Part shown: positions 22,952-32,739 of the stretch, in pieces
How the letters are laid out: every line of letters begins with the position of its first letter
How positions within the stretch are numbered: position 1 is the first letter of the stretch
Assembly: GCA_000497125.2 (NCBI GenBank)
Contig: CM035316.1
Coordinates: forward strand, 386,001 to 450,000
Direction: 5' to 3'
Length of the DNA stretch: 64,000 nt
Origin: Spironucleus salmonicida
Taxonomy: Eukaryota > Fornicata > Diplomonadida > Hexamitidae
The notes under the pieces: generated by a model
Database searches by the model: none
Told to the model about the DNA's origin: nothing
Seen by the model: only the letters and a program-made list of their open reading frames with translations
Made by a program: the position numbers and the translations under genes

Positions 22952-23734
22952 ATGCTTAAACTGTATTTTGGTAGCATAGCTACTTATAAATTCTACAATT
23001 AAGGTGAAAAATCGATATTTTATATACATGGTTTAAGTAACTCTGTCTAACTTTCAGCTCCATTTTTGAATTAACTTTCTAGACAGTATAATGTGTACAC
23101 ATTTGACTTACCAGGTCATGGGGATTCTGATATTTGCTTTGATTATTCGCTTGAGTATCTAGTATATATTTCTATCGAAGTTATAAAATTTTATTAGCTT
23201 GAGTCTTTTAATCTGATTGGACACTCCATAGGAGGATTAATCTCTGCAAGATTAAGTTATTATTTACAGAAAAATATTGAATAGGTAGTGTTAATTAATC
23301 CAGTTGGTGTATCATTATCTGACGTCAAATCACTAGGTTAAACATTAATGAAAAATGAAAAAATTTAAAATGCTTGCTTTCAATACCCAGCCCTATCAAA
23401 ATAATTTATTTTAGGTTAGATGAAATTGCTTAATAACAATCATGCATATACTTTAGCGAACCAATATTTAAAAATAAATTACTACAAAATGAAACAATCT
23501 CACAAACTTATTCTTTAAAATTTCCCGTTTACTAATTAATAAAAAATACTACTTAGTTTTACACATCCTTTTTCAATAATTTTGAGCAAGTTCGACCAGA
23601 TTTTGAATTCATAAAAAACCAAAGAACTTCTCCATAAATAAGCTAAGAGTGTGATGTGGCTTGATGCATATCATATGTGCACGATATCGATTCCAAAGAT
23701 AACTGCCGGTCAAGTAATTTATGCTCTAAAGTGA
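22952..23734 (+). CDS. Alpha/beta-hydrolase fold protein
   Basis: A 260-aa hydrolase. The oxyanion-side motif YIHGLSNS, the strand FDLPGHGDSD and the nucleophile elbow GHSIGG (Ser nucleophile) are in the usual order and spacing. A late His in DAYHMC is the likely catalytic base. The acidic member of the triad is not obvious. The substrate cannot be told; relatives are lipases, esterases and acyl hydrolases. There is no signal peptide. Start MLKLYFGS after CATAATAAAAT. Confidence 0.8.
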
Positions 23735-24263
23735 AATACTAACTATAATCACATAATTTCTTCTAGTTTTTAGGCCTGCATCGCTTTCATATTTTACACT
23801 AAAACTACTATCTTCTAAAAGATTTATTTCCTTCAATATAAGTCTCAAATTATAAGACTAATCATTGATCCATATTCTACACACCATGTATGAAAGTATA
23901 TTATTCCATTATTTTCACTATATAAAATGCATATAGCCAATATCTACTTTACACTAGTTATTTTAATATAAATTCCTACACATTTTTATTATTGCATAAG
24001 AAATATATTAATATGACACTAATGATAAATCTAGTTCTATATATCACAATACCTATAAATTTAGAATATTTATGATTAAAATCAACAAGATAATACCATT
24101 GATTCTAATTAAAATTTCACATTCCACTTATTTTTGTTCACAGCTAAATCAATTTTACTCCATTAAATTACGGTTCCTTTTCCATTTATTATATTATTAT
24201 GCAATAAAAACCATACTCCTTTCCGCACCACCCCTACATTTGTGCCCTCTACATACCTACAAA
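23735..24263. other. AT-rich intergenic DNA
   Basis: About 530 bp with no convincing gene. The frame of the downstream LRR protein is open back to an ATG at 24072 (hydrophobic translation), but composition switches abruptly from AT-rich to GC-rich near 24220, just before the chosen LRR start. Confidence 0.45.
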
Positions 24264-24959
24264 ATGCTGCTTGTGCTCCAGAACATACAGGCATTGACGT
24301 CTTTTTTCGCGGACACAAATGGGAAAATTTCATGGAAAAACAGCACAAACTGGTAGACTTCCATCGATTTTTGCTCCTGGCACGGTGTAACCTGCGACAC
24401 CGCGCGGGACGTCGTCGGAATATCCCTTCGCGGGAACGGGCTCACGGGACGACTCTCGGAGAGCCTAGAATTCCTCCCAAAACTCAAATTCCTAGACCTC
24501 TCTAATAATACTTTTGAGACGAAATTGAAGGCCATCTGCGCCGTCAGGTCGCTCGAAATCTTCAGCATCCAAGACTCGAACGTCAACTTCGAGCTCCCGG
24601 ACTGCTTGTGTGACATGCCAAACTTGAAGGTTTTAGATGTTACTGGAAACAATATAATAGGCAATATTCCAAAATGTCTTAAACTTGATAGTTTGTTCAT
24701 AGAATGTAACGAAATAATGGACGAAATCGAAAATAATGAGATAAAGGAGCTATCATTTGGTTGTAATACTGATGTTATAGTTGATTATAATGCTTTTAAG
24801 GGGGTTTTGACCGGAAGTTGTACGTGTAAGGACACCAACAATTGCTAGAAAGTTTACAAAGGAAGATGCGGTAAGTACGTGCACGAGGGCTAATTTAGTG
24901 ATGAGTGAGAAATAGGATGTCAGTTTAGGGCTAAAATTAAGTATTGTGATTAGAGTTGA
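24264..24959 (+). CDS. LRR protein with plant-type N-terminal cap, Cys-rich end
   Basis: A 231-aa protein. Residues about 15-50 match the extracellular LRR N-cap (NGKISWKNSTNW, then CSWHGVTCD with the paired Cys). LRRs follow: VVGISLRGNGLTGRL, LPKLKFLDLSNN, LEIFSIQDSNVNFELP, MPNLKVLDVTGNNIIGNIP. A Cys cluster closes it (SCTCKDTNNC, RCGKYVHEG). This is a secreted/ectodomain type, but only a weak hydrophobic start (MLLVLQNIQALTSFF) is present and there is no TM. The first ~350 bp are clearly GC-rich and the rest AT-rich, so the gene looks composite in base composition. An in-frame ATG at 24072 is an alternative start. Confidence 0.75.
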
Positions 24960-25006
24960 ACTGGTTTCTGAAGGAATATATATGGTTATAAGTTTTAGAA
25001 TAGTTT

Positions 25007-26419
25007 TCACTATACATTTTCAAAATCGATTTTTATAAGCTTTTTAAGATCTTTCATGCACCCAATTAAGTAGTCTAAATCTGATATTTTGTGGCTAGCG
25101 CTAACGCAAAATCGGAGTCGGCTACTTACTAAAGGTACAGCTGGAAAACCAACGACCACGGTAATTATGTTTCTTTTAATCAGATAATCCTAAATAAACT
25201 TCATTTTTGCGATATTATAAAACACAACTGGAATTACTGGTGAATCTATATCGCCGTAAACGGTTAAATTCAGTTTTTAGAGGGAGTTTCTGAGATAAAT
25301 TGAGTTCAATTTTAAATTATTAATTCGTTGTGGCGTTAAATTCTCAAAGGCTTAGAACACCTACTAAACACAAAGTGGTGATATCTTGGGATAAGCAAAA
25401 AAAGCTTATCTGACTTTAGAAATAATATTTTTCCCACCTGCAATATAGCCTCCAACTGAAGAAAATGATTTGGTAAATGTTCCCATAAGAATATCTATTT
25501 TTTAATGAGGAATACCAAAATACTCGCAAATACCTCTTCCAGTCGCTCCGACAGCACCAATTGAATGAGCTTCATCGACATAAAGTTTAATTGGATATAC
25601 TTCTTTAAGCTGCACCAGCTTCTAAAGGTCTACATAACACCCTTCCATTGAATATAGACCTTCCACAATTACCCATACAGAATTATAAGAGTCAAAGTCA
25701 ATTTACGTTAGAATTTCTTCTAAATGATCCATTTTATGACGAAAAACCATTAGTTTAGCACCAGAACGTTTGCATCCACTTACAATACTAGCATGGTTTA
25801 ATTTATCTGATATAATCAAATCATTAGATCCAATTATTGCAGGAATTCCTAATGCGTTAGTATCATAACCCATTGAATAAATTGCAGTATCTTCTTTATC
25901 CAAAAAACTACTCATTTTAGCCTCTAAATCCTTTAAGAGGTCGTAATATTAATCATTACCTAACCCGTACTGCCTTACTGTTTCTATTAATTTTTCAGTA
26001 AAGTCTATCCCTGCAAATCCTAGATAATTATAAGAACCAAAATTTAATTTATATCCACCCCTTATTTGAATAACTCGTCCAGGGGCTGAGAATACCTCTT
26101 TATGGAAGCAGCTTTTTATCCTTGCTAATGCTGCTACATTATAAATCTACTGAAATCCACTCAAAGTAGAATAATAGTTAGAGTCTAATTCATGTTTTAT
26201 ACCCATTGAGTAGTCCTCGATTTGATCTCCATACGACTCTCTAGCATTATTAATAATAAGCTTAGAGTCTCTAGTGAGCAAAAGACGCTTTGGAAGAAAA
26301 AATTTTCTCAGACTCTATACAACTATTTAACTCAGTAGTAGGAATGCAAAATTGAAGTATGTAATTATTTTTTAGCTCAAAGGTGGATTATCAAACTCAG
26401 AATTAAAATAGTTTTTCAT
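25007..26419 (-). CDS. LCB2: Serine palmitoyltransferase subunit 2 (LCB2)
   Basis: A 470-aa PLP enzyme subunit that condenses serine and palmitoyl-CoA at the ER, the first step of sphingolipid synthesis. An N-terminal membrane segment (YFNFAFLLLSQIVVQSL) is followed by NFGSYNYLGFAG, SDKLNHASIVSG, VEGLYSMEG, VDEAHSIGAVGATGRG, and GTFTKSFSSVGGYIAGG with the PLP lysine in TFTKSF. The C-terminal VVGFPAVPLVSSRLRFCVSA is also typical. An oddity: after YGLGN the usual ~10-residue segment with the conserved Gly/Arg loop before the next helix is missing. The partner subunit LCB1 is not in the window. Confidence 0.92.
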
Positions 26420-26481
26420 TTATAAAGACACTAGGTAGTAACTCTACAGTCTACAAAGTGTGCAAAAACACGGGAAAACGC

Positions 26482-27255
26482 TCACTGCAAAACTACTCTT
26501 GCCAGTATTTTTTAGATATCAGGCTCGCCATTAAAGGCGTGTTACTGAAAACTACTCCCTACAATTTTTCCTTGCTCTAAATCAAAATAAAGTCCTTTCT
26601 GACCTTATCGTTCAACGCGAATCTAATAGTCATTCATTATATTAACACGCCATCCAAGCGTTTTTTCGGTCTGTTTCCGGAGCATCACAACATTTTCTTT
26701 GAAAACTTAAAGCTATCTAGCTGCTTGTATCTTGAAAAATTCAATTTCTGCGGCATCTTTTTCATGTTTTTGCTAATAATAAGTGACCTAATTCATCAAA
26801 TTCGTTACTTAGTTTGTAATTTCGTTTGGATGGACCTGCAGTAGGTAAGTAAGCTCTTATTCCAGCTAATTAGGCTATTATAGTAGTTAGTTTGCTTAGA
26901 AATCTTTAATTTAGTTTTCATATATTTAATTAGCCTCAAAAAGCTCTTAAATTTAGGCTTCGAATGTTACATTATTTGATACTTACTATATATCTAAACT
27001 AGATTATAGTATCTATTTTTAGAGCTATTCGGTCTGATTCTGATACTAAAAAACTTGCTACTGCAATTACTAAATCTATTGTTTTAATTATATGTTCTCA
27101 TTATTGATTTAGAGCATTTAAGTTTAATAGTTATCTACAGGGCCTGTTGACTGACCTAAAAACTGTAATAGATCAACTGTATTACCTCCACCCATAAAAT
27201 CTTTAAAATTTGATGTGTTTCCTTCTAACAGTCCAAACTCGTCTATATTTTACAT
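26482..27255 (-). CDS. Coiled-coil protein, Mad1-like C-terminus
   Basis: A 257-aa protein. The N-terminus contains EFGLLEGNTSNFKDFMGGG. A Gln-rich coiled coil follows to about residue 175, with many TAR codons. The C-terminal globular part is LGWRVNIMNDYQIRVER, then GLYFDLEQGKIVGSSF and DIQKILARVVLQ. That layout (FGYKI-like strand, S/R-Y, L-F strand, ending IP.FL..L.LELF) resembles the C-terminal domain of Mad1, the spindle-checkpoint scaffold for Mad2. It is much shorter than Mad1 elsewhere (~700 aa). The assignment is a lead, not established. Confidence 0.65.
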
Positions 27256-27401
27256 TTAGTGTTGTAAATATTTAGTGGATAATTATATAATAATATATTA
27301 ATTTTTAAATTAATGACGATTTAACTTTGGATGGTAAATAATTCTGGATCTTTGATGTATTCGTTTACCGACAAGTATCATGATAATTTTAGTGCAAATT
27401 T

Positions 27402-27728
27402 TCATTTAACAAATTCTTCATCGCTATCCACTATTTCAGCATTAGCAGCACAGTGTTCACCATTAGGAGGTTCCGGATTTACCCAGATAGAGACAACTGA
27501 AACACGTTGGATATGCTTCTCATCTCCTACTGGGATAAATTTTTTTCTGTGTACTAAAAAGAATATGCCTATTAATATTGCATAACGTAAAATATATGCT
27601 GTGTACAGATTTTATACTGTTTTCGTGCTTAGGAACCCGTTTTGCATTCCTGGCCAGACGATTAAGTGCTAGAAATTTGAGTAAAATGCGGAAAAAGTTC
27701 TTATGGAGTGAAGTTAGAAAATGGTCAT
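27402..27728 (-). pseudogene. 3' fragment of a Cys-rich membrane protein gene
   Basis: A 108-codon frame. Its second half has a transmembrane helix (YILRYAILIGIFFLV) followed by basic RKKF and a polar, acidic tail (VNPEPPNGEHCAANAEIVDS ... EEFVK) before TGA. This is the build of the membrane anchor and cytosolic tail of Cys-rich membrane proteins. No Cys-rich ectodomain is in frame; in another minus frame QECKTGS and YKICT sit just upstream of the helix. It is best seen as a truncated, frameshifted remnant, although a short tail-anchored protein starting at one of the ATGs is possible. Confidence 0.5.
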
Positions 27729-28337
27729 TCGTGTCTGAACGAAGAAGAATGTGATTAAGTTATATCAAACGAAATATTATGAGCTGTATACCTCTCAATA
27801 TGAATTTAATACATACAATATATATTAAATTCAATAAATTAACGATATTACCGGTCTAAAAATAATCAGTGAAGACGACTTCTGCCTCAAAATATTTGAC
27901 TCTCTAAATTTTACAAAATTTTCATTCCTGGAATTTAATAATGTAAAATTATCACAGATTCACAACTTATTTATGTTGCAAAACCTGAAAATTTTGTCTG
28001 TTAGTCAAATGAATTAACGAATTTAGAAGAGATTAAACCGATGATATGGCTACTTGGGTTAAATATTGCTCATAATCATCTCCAGTTTCTTCCAGATCTG
28101 ACTTAGCATAAACTAAAATTTTTCTAAGCGCAGAGTAATCCATTAAAGTATAAGACTTAACTTTTGCCAAATGATTCTCTCACAGGTAGCTAAATAAAAT
28201 TTTATGATTAGGTGCATGAATAGATATAAGGGTTCCCTATTTTAAGTTAAAATTAACGTATGTTATCGATGTTCAAGATCAAGTACATTTGCGATATTAT
28301 AGCAGAAATAGAACATATCATGACCTAGTTTGAGTGA
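27640..28337 (+). pseudogene. Frameshifted Cys-rich/LRR gene remnant
   Basis: Coding-like pieces occur in successive frames: FCIPGQTIKCQKFEQ, then CGKSSYGVKLENGHSCLNEE, then an LRR part (FCLKIFDSLNFTKFSFLEF, LQNLKILSV), then another frame with NELTNLEEIKPMIWLLGLNI, AHNHLQFLPDL and a capping end. At least three shifts or stops separate them. The domain order (Cys-rich head then LRR) and the lack of an intact start argue for a dead LRR gene. It overlaps, on the opposite strand, the Cys-rich-membrane-protein tail remnant. The last ATG-started piece (28041-28337) could still be translated. Confidence 0.55.
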
Positions 28338-28347
28338 AACGATTATC

Positions 28348-29538
28348 TCAGTGATTTTCCTGACTAAATAATTAAAGTCTAGACTTCAACTATGTATTTT
28401 CCTTCTAAAGTTTAGTGTTTTACTCTCTAAGAGTTTGAAGTTCTACTATAAAATTACTAAATAGTGATTATAACTATTGAATATCATTAGAAGCTAACTG
28501 ATCTAAAACTGGGACGTGTGGTTCTTCAATAATTGATACTTCTTTCATTTCTAATTCTTTAGGATCCTTGTCGTCAAAATCCCAGAAATCACTATCCGCC
28601 TAGGCACCATTACCTTAGAGAATTTAATTTGCGGCAGATACTTGTTCTTAAAATGCACCTTGTTTGATTGGTTTCAGAACACAGTATTCACTAACCATAT
28701 CTTAAATTTACTCCTCGGAAACTCTTTTCTACCAAAACTTCATTTCTAATAATTTAGCAGTAGTAGGGCGTTCCTTTGGGTCTTTCACTAAACAAGATTC
28801 AATAACTTCCTTTAACTATTTTGTGAAATTACGTTTCTAGGTACATTTAGGAGGGTCTTTTTATATAATTGCAATAAGAGCTTCCATTGCAGTAAGATTT
28901 TAATGAGGCAGCTGTCCATGTGCTAACTAATACATGCAAATTCCAAAAGACCAGATATCAGAAGATTGATCATAAAATTAATTATTTGCTATCTCAGGAG
29001 CCATATATAGTGGAGATCCTACGAATGTAGAACACTTAATTTGGTTAGAGAAAGGTCTGGCCATTGCTGCAACTCCAAAGTCAGCTAAAAAACATTCCCC
29101 GTTTGAGTCTAATAAGAAGTTTGATAACTTAACATCTCTATGTAGTTAGTTTTTATTATGAAGATAATGTAATGCCTATAAAACATCGTACATTATAGTA
29201 GATATTACTGCTTCTTCAAAGCCAATAGGTTAAAGAGTCTACAACATGTCTAGAACAGAAACCTTAAGCTACGGCATCACTAACCATAAGTAAGAAGAAT
29301 GAACAAAAGATTAGTATAAAGGGCATACATTTTTATGCTTACAAAGAGAAAGATTTTTAGTTTCAGATTATAAAGATTCTAAATCTTAAGCTGAGCGATC
29401 TAAATTAATAGCTTTTAATGCACAAGGTTTTTCTTTACCATTTACATCAGTATATATGGCTTTAAATACCATAGCTTATGTACCTTATCCTAACATAGCA
29501 GTGATAGTATAATTACTCGCAATCGGCTCAAACTCCAT
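28348..29538 (-). CDS. STE20/OSR1-type Ser/Thr protein kinase
   Basis: A 396-aa kinase. The glycine loop is LGQGTQAMVFKA, the ATP lysine CALKAINLD, the catalytic loop LHRDVKLSNFLLDSNG, the metal motif DFGVAA, the activation segment STFVGSPLYMAPE (GT/SPxxMAPE), then DIWSFGICMYQLAHGQLP and a closing KDPKERPTTAKLLE. DFGV-A plus the activation loop fits the STE20 germinal-centre branch near OSR1/SPAK. The C-terminal 110 residues are acidic then coiled (LQTLREQNTKLQKEN); the SPAK CCT domain is not recognisable. All catalytic residues are present, so it should be active. Confidence 0.9.
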
Positions 29539-29695
29539 TTGATTGTAGTGATAGTAAATTTAAAATATATAAAAGTAGTGATTTATTTTATAATTAAAAA
29601 TATAATATTATATAAATATATACTAACTGCATATTAAGTAAAAAGTATAATATTTTAAATAAATAATTTTATATTATTCTAAACAAAAAATCGAA

Positions 29696-29717
29696 TAATA
29701 TATATATATATATATAA
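29696..29717. repeat. (TA)n dinucleotide run
   Basis: About 20 bp of uninterrupted TA repeats in the 200-bp gap between the divergent kinase and coiled-coil genes. It is probably part of the AT-rich promoter DNA and prone to length change. Confidence 0.8.
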
Positions 29718-29741
29718 TGTATTTATTATAATATATTTAAA

Positions 29742-31595
29742 ATGTCTGAATAAAGTGCTGAAAATCATCAGTTTGAGTGCTCACCTTAGTAGTCTTAAAA
29801 GGGCTTTAGAACAACAAGAAGATCAGCTTAATTAAATATGACTACTCCTATTGTTTTGAATACTTAAAGATTACTATAAGAACAATTTTTGAAGACAGCA
29901 GAGTTAGATCCATATAACCCGCTTCATCATCCATAAGATTTAGCATTATAAGGGAATGATGTTAGTCGAAATCTTACTGCTAATACTTAGCCACTTCTTA
30001 CAGAAGATGATGGAACTTCTGAGGCATAAGCATTACGCGAGTTAGAATAAATTTATATTAATGAGTTAAGAAAGGAGTTAGAATAGAATAGATCTTAGAA
30101 TTTTACTTATGAGTAAAAATAAAAAATATTCGAGGCGGCTTAAAAGCGTTTTGAACGTCTTGTTGTTTAAAATTCATAAATGGCTGCTATGATGACAAGT
30201 GATGTACCAGAGACTATATTTAAATTTCAGTAAAGATACAGTGATAAATAAGAACGATTTGAATAAGGCTATGCATAAATTATAGATAAACATGAATTTT
30301 TGAGTAAATAGATGGATGAAATGTTAAGATAAGCGTATGAGCTTACTAGAAAAGATGAAATAGAAAGAGAAGAGTATATCTAGAGCAACTTTTAAAAATG
30401 GACTGAATAAGCTATAGTTGCAGGCGAAAAAGTTTCGATAAAGTATTAGTAAATAGATTAGCGTGTCTAGCAAATTGAATTATAAATATAGTAGTATGCT
30501 AACGAAAGAAAAAATATGACACAAAAATAATTAGATGAGACTCTTACTAAGAAGGAAGTTATAGAAAATGAATATTAGTAGGCACTATATGATAGGTAAT
30601 AGATTAAAGAGTAATTAGAAGAAAAAGTTTTTAAAGGAAGAGACGAATAGTTTGATTAATATATTAAAATTAAATAAGAAGAGAATGAGAAAAAAGTATA
30701 AATTAAAGAAAAATGCGAATAACTTAAGATATAAGAAACAACTTTTAAACTTTTAAACTATGAACAAAAGCTAGGTAAATCATAATAGTAATTAGCAAAG
30801 ATTTAAGAAGAGAAAACCGAAATGAAGTAAAAACAAGCATAACTATTAAAGGCTCGTACAGAAAGAGCAAAATTGAGCTTATAATAATAAGAGGAGCAAC
30901 GTGACGAAATGAGAAAGTAAAGAGATCTTTAAGAAGATCAGCGCATGAGATAGAAATAGCTAGATGATGAATAGTAGAAAAAGCGCAAATCATTATAAGC
31001 TGATGTATCTCACTATAAAGAATAAGTGGTGACAAAAGCACAATTAACAGGTGCATTTGAAATCCCAGAGAAGATTGTAACTAAATCAACACCAAGCTCA
31101 ATTCTTGCTATGCCAAGAGAATAGGCTATGTAGATAATTGTTAATTTCGAAGATCAAAATAGAAAATAATTTTTACCTGAAAATATTCCTAAAACTCCTA
31201 ATAGTTAAGCAGGAACACCATCAATGCGCTTAAGAAAGCTTCCTACTGGGAGTCTTACACCTAAGCTCCCTGATGTACGCTCTTCATCGAGACCAAGAGA
31301 AGTATCATCAAATTCTCTTAAACGCATTAGTGATGCGAGTAATATTTATGCCAAAACTGAGGCTAAATTTGCTGTAAAAGAGAACGAAGTTATGATGAAA
31401 AGATAATATAATGAGTAGGTTGTAGAATTAGTTTAAGCTGAAAGAACCAGAGAAGAAGAAAGAAATTAATTTTTAATTTAAGAAAATGATGACGAAAAAA
31501 GAAAGGAGCTTGAAACAGTTTTTCAGTCAGAAAGAGATGAATTTGAGTAGAAACTCAAAACTATGGAGTAATACTATCAAAGTTAAGTTCAATGA
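29742..31595 (+). CDS. Long coiled-coil protein
   Basis: A 617-aa protein. The first ~120 residues are probably disordered (QQSQKGFRTTRRSAQLNMTT, then PLHHPQDLALQGNDVS). From about 125 to 460 it is an almost continuous Lys/Glu/Gln coiled coil. A Ser/Pro basic linker follows (PKTPNSQAGTPSMRLRKLP, SSSRPREVSSNSLKR), then a short final coil. Likely cytoskeletal, axonemal or cytoplasmic scaffold; no family motif seen. A large share of the Gln codons are TAA/TAG, so the gene is invisible under the standard code. ATG follows TTTAAA. Confidence 0.8.
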
Positions 31596-31656
31596 AACAT
31601 TTAATTTATTTTATATATTATTATATATAATATATTTAATATCAGTTATCCTCTAA

Positions 31657-32694
31657 ATGAGTTAAAAGATATCCCAGTTTATGGAAATAACAGGTGGTTC
31701 TATAAATTAGGCCAAGAAGTATTTGGAATTTTCTGCTAATGATCTTGATACTGCTATTATGTTGTATTTTGAATCAGGTGAAGCGCCTGAGTAGTAAACT
31801 TAACATATAGAACCAACTCCACCACCTCAGAAATTATAATAAATCAACGAACCAGCAAAGAAAGGTCTTTTTGGCTTCGGTAAGAAAAAAATAGAATAAC
31901 TTGAAGGTTCGAAGTAGGTCGATACAAAATCTGTGAATTAGTAATCTTCTTAATAACCGAGTACACAGCAATATACGAATATAAACTCTATTAATAGTTT
32001 ATCTGCTAAGGATACTAAGGAGAACAAACTATTCAATGGTGGTGGTGAAAAAAATTCAGGATCCAGCACTTAATTCTATTAGCCACCAACTGGTCCTTAT
32101 GAGCTACATATTGACTAATTTATTAATGGTTGTGTTGTTAAAGGCAAATTTTTTTCCTTTGAAAATCAAGAATATCGCTCTATATTTTAAGAATTATCAT
32201 AGACAGAGTAAGTTCCAAGAACACTATTTGAACATTTACCACTTCATGATAGACCGGCTGTAGATTAAGAGATACATGCTTCTATAGATAAACATGAAGT
32301 CAGTTTTGACCCTGAAAAGTTACAAAATAATGAAATTTTGGAGAAGAAGTTGGATTGGAATCCAAATGAAACTGGTAGAACATTAGGAAATAGACCAACG
32401 TCTAAGGTTCCATAATCTCACTCAGATTCTCCAGTAAATTTAGTTTTTTAGATCGATGACACTAATGGTGATTGTAAAGTGAGAATTAGAACAACATAAG
32501 TATTTACTGTTACTTTAGACTCGACAACTTTAGTATCAGATATGTTGAAAGGGTTATAAAAAAATGGTGGATTACCAGGTCTTAATAATTATTTATTAGC
32601 AAAGGTAAAGTTAGTTAGTGGCCAATAAGTGGTATTAAGTTAAACCATTGAATAGGCTGGTATAAAAGGTAGATAAGTTATGGTCGATTGGTGA
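31657..32694 (+). CDS. p47/NSFL1C-like p97 cofactor (UBA-SEP-UBX)
   Basis: A 345-aa protein. The N-terminal UBA-like domain (FMEITGGSINQAKKYLEFSA, then DLDTAIMLYFES) is followed by a disordered linker, a SEP-type domain (YELHIDQFINGCVVKGKFF, FENQEYRSIFQEL) and a C-terminal UBX-like ubiquitin fold (VRIRTTQVFTVTLDSTT, VSDMLKGL, ending GRQVMVDW). This is the domain order of p47/Shp1, the adaptor that links the p97/Cdc48 ATPase to ubiquitinated cargo in membrane fusion and degradation. The FPR loop typical of UBX is not clearly visible, so binding to p97 is inferred. Confidence 0.8.
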
Positions 32695-32739
32695 ACTTAT
32701 ATTATTGTATTATAATTTTGTATATTAAATTGAACAAAA

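Noticed and set aside
27331-27585. Plus-strand ORF starting MVNNSGSLMYS
   Set aside because: It is antisense to the acidic tail and TM of the minus-strand Cys-rich membrane protein remnant.
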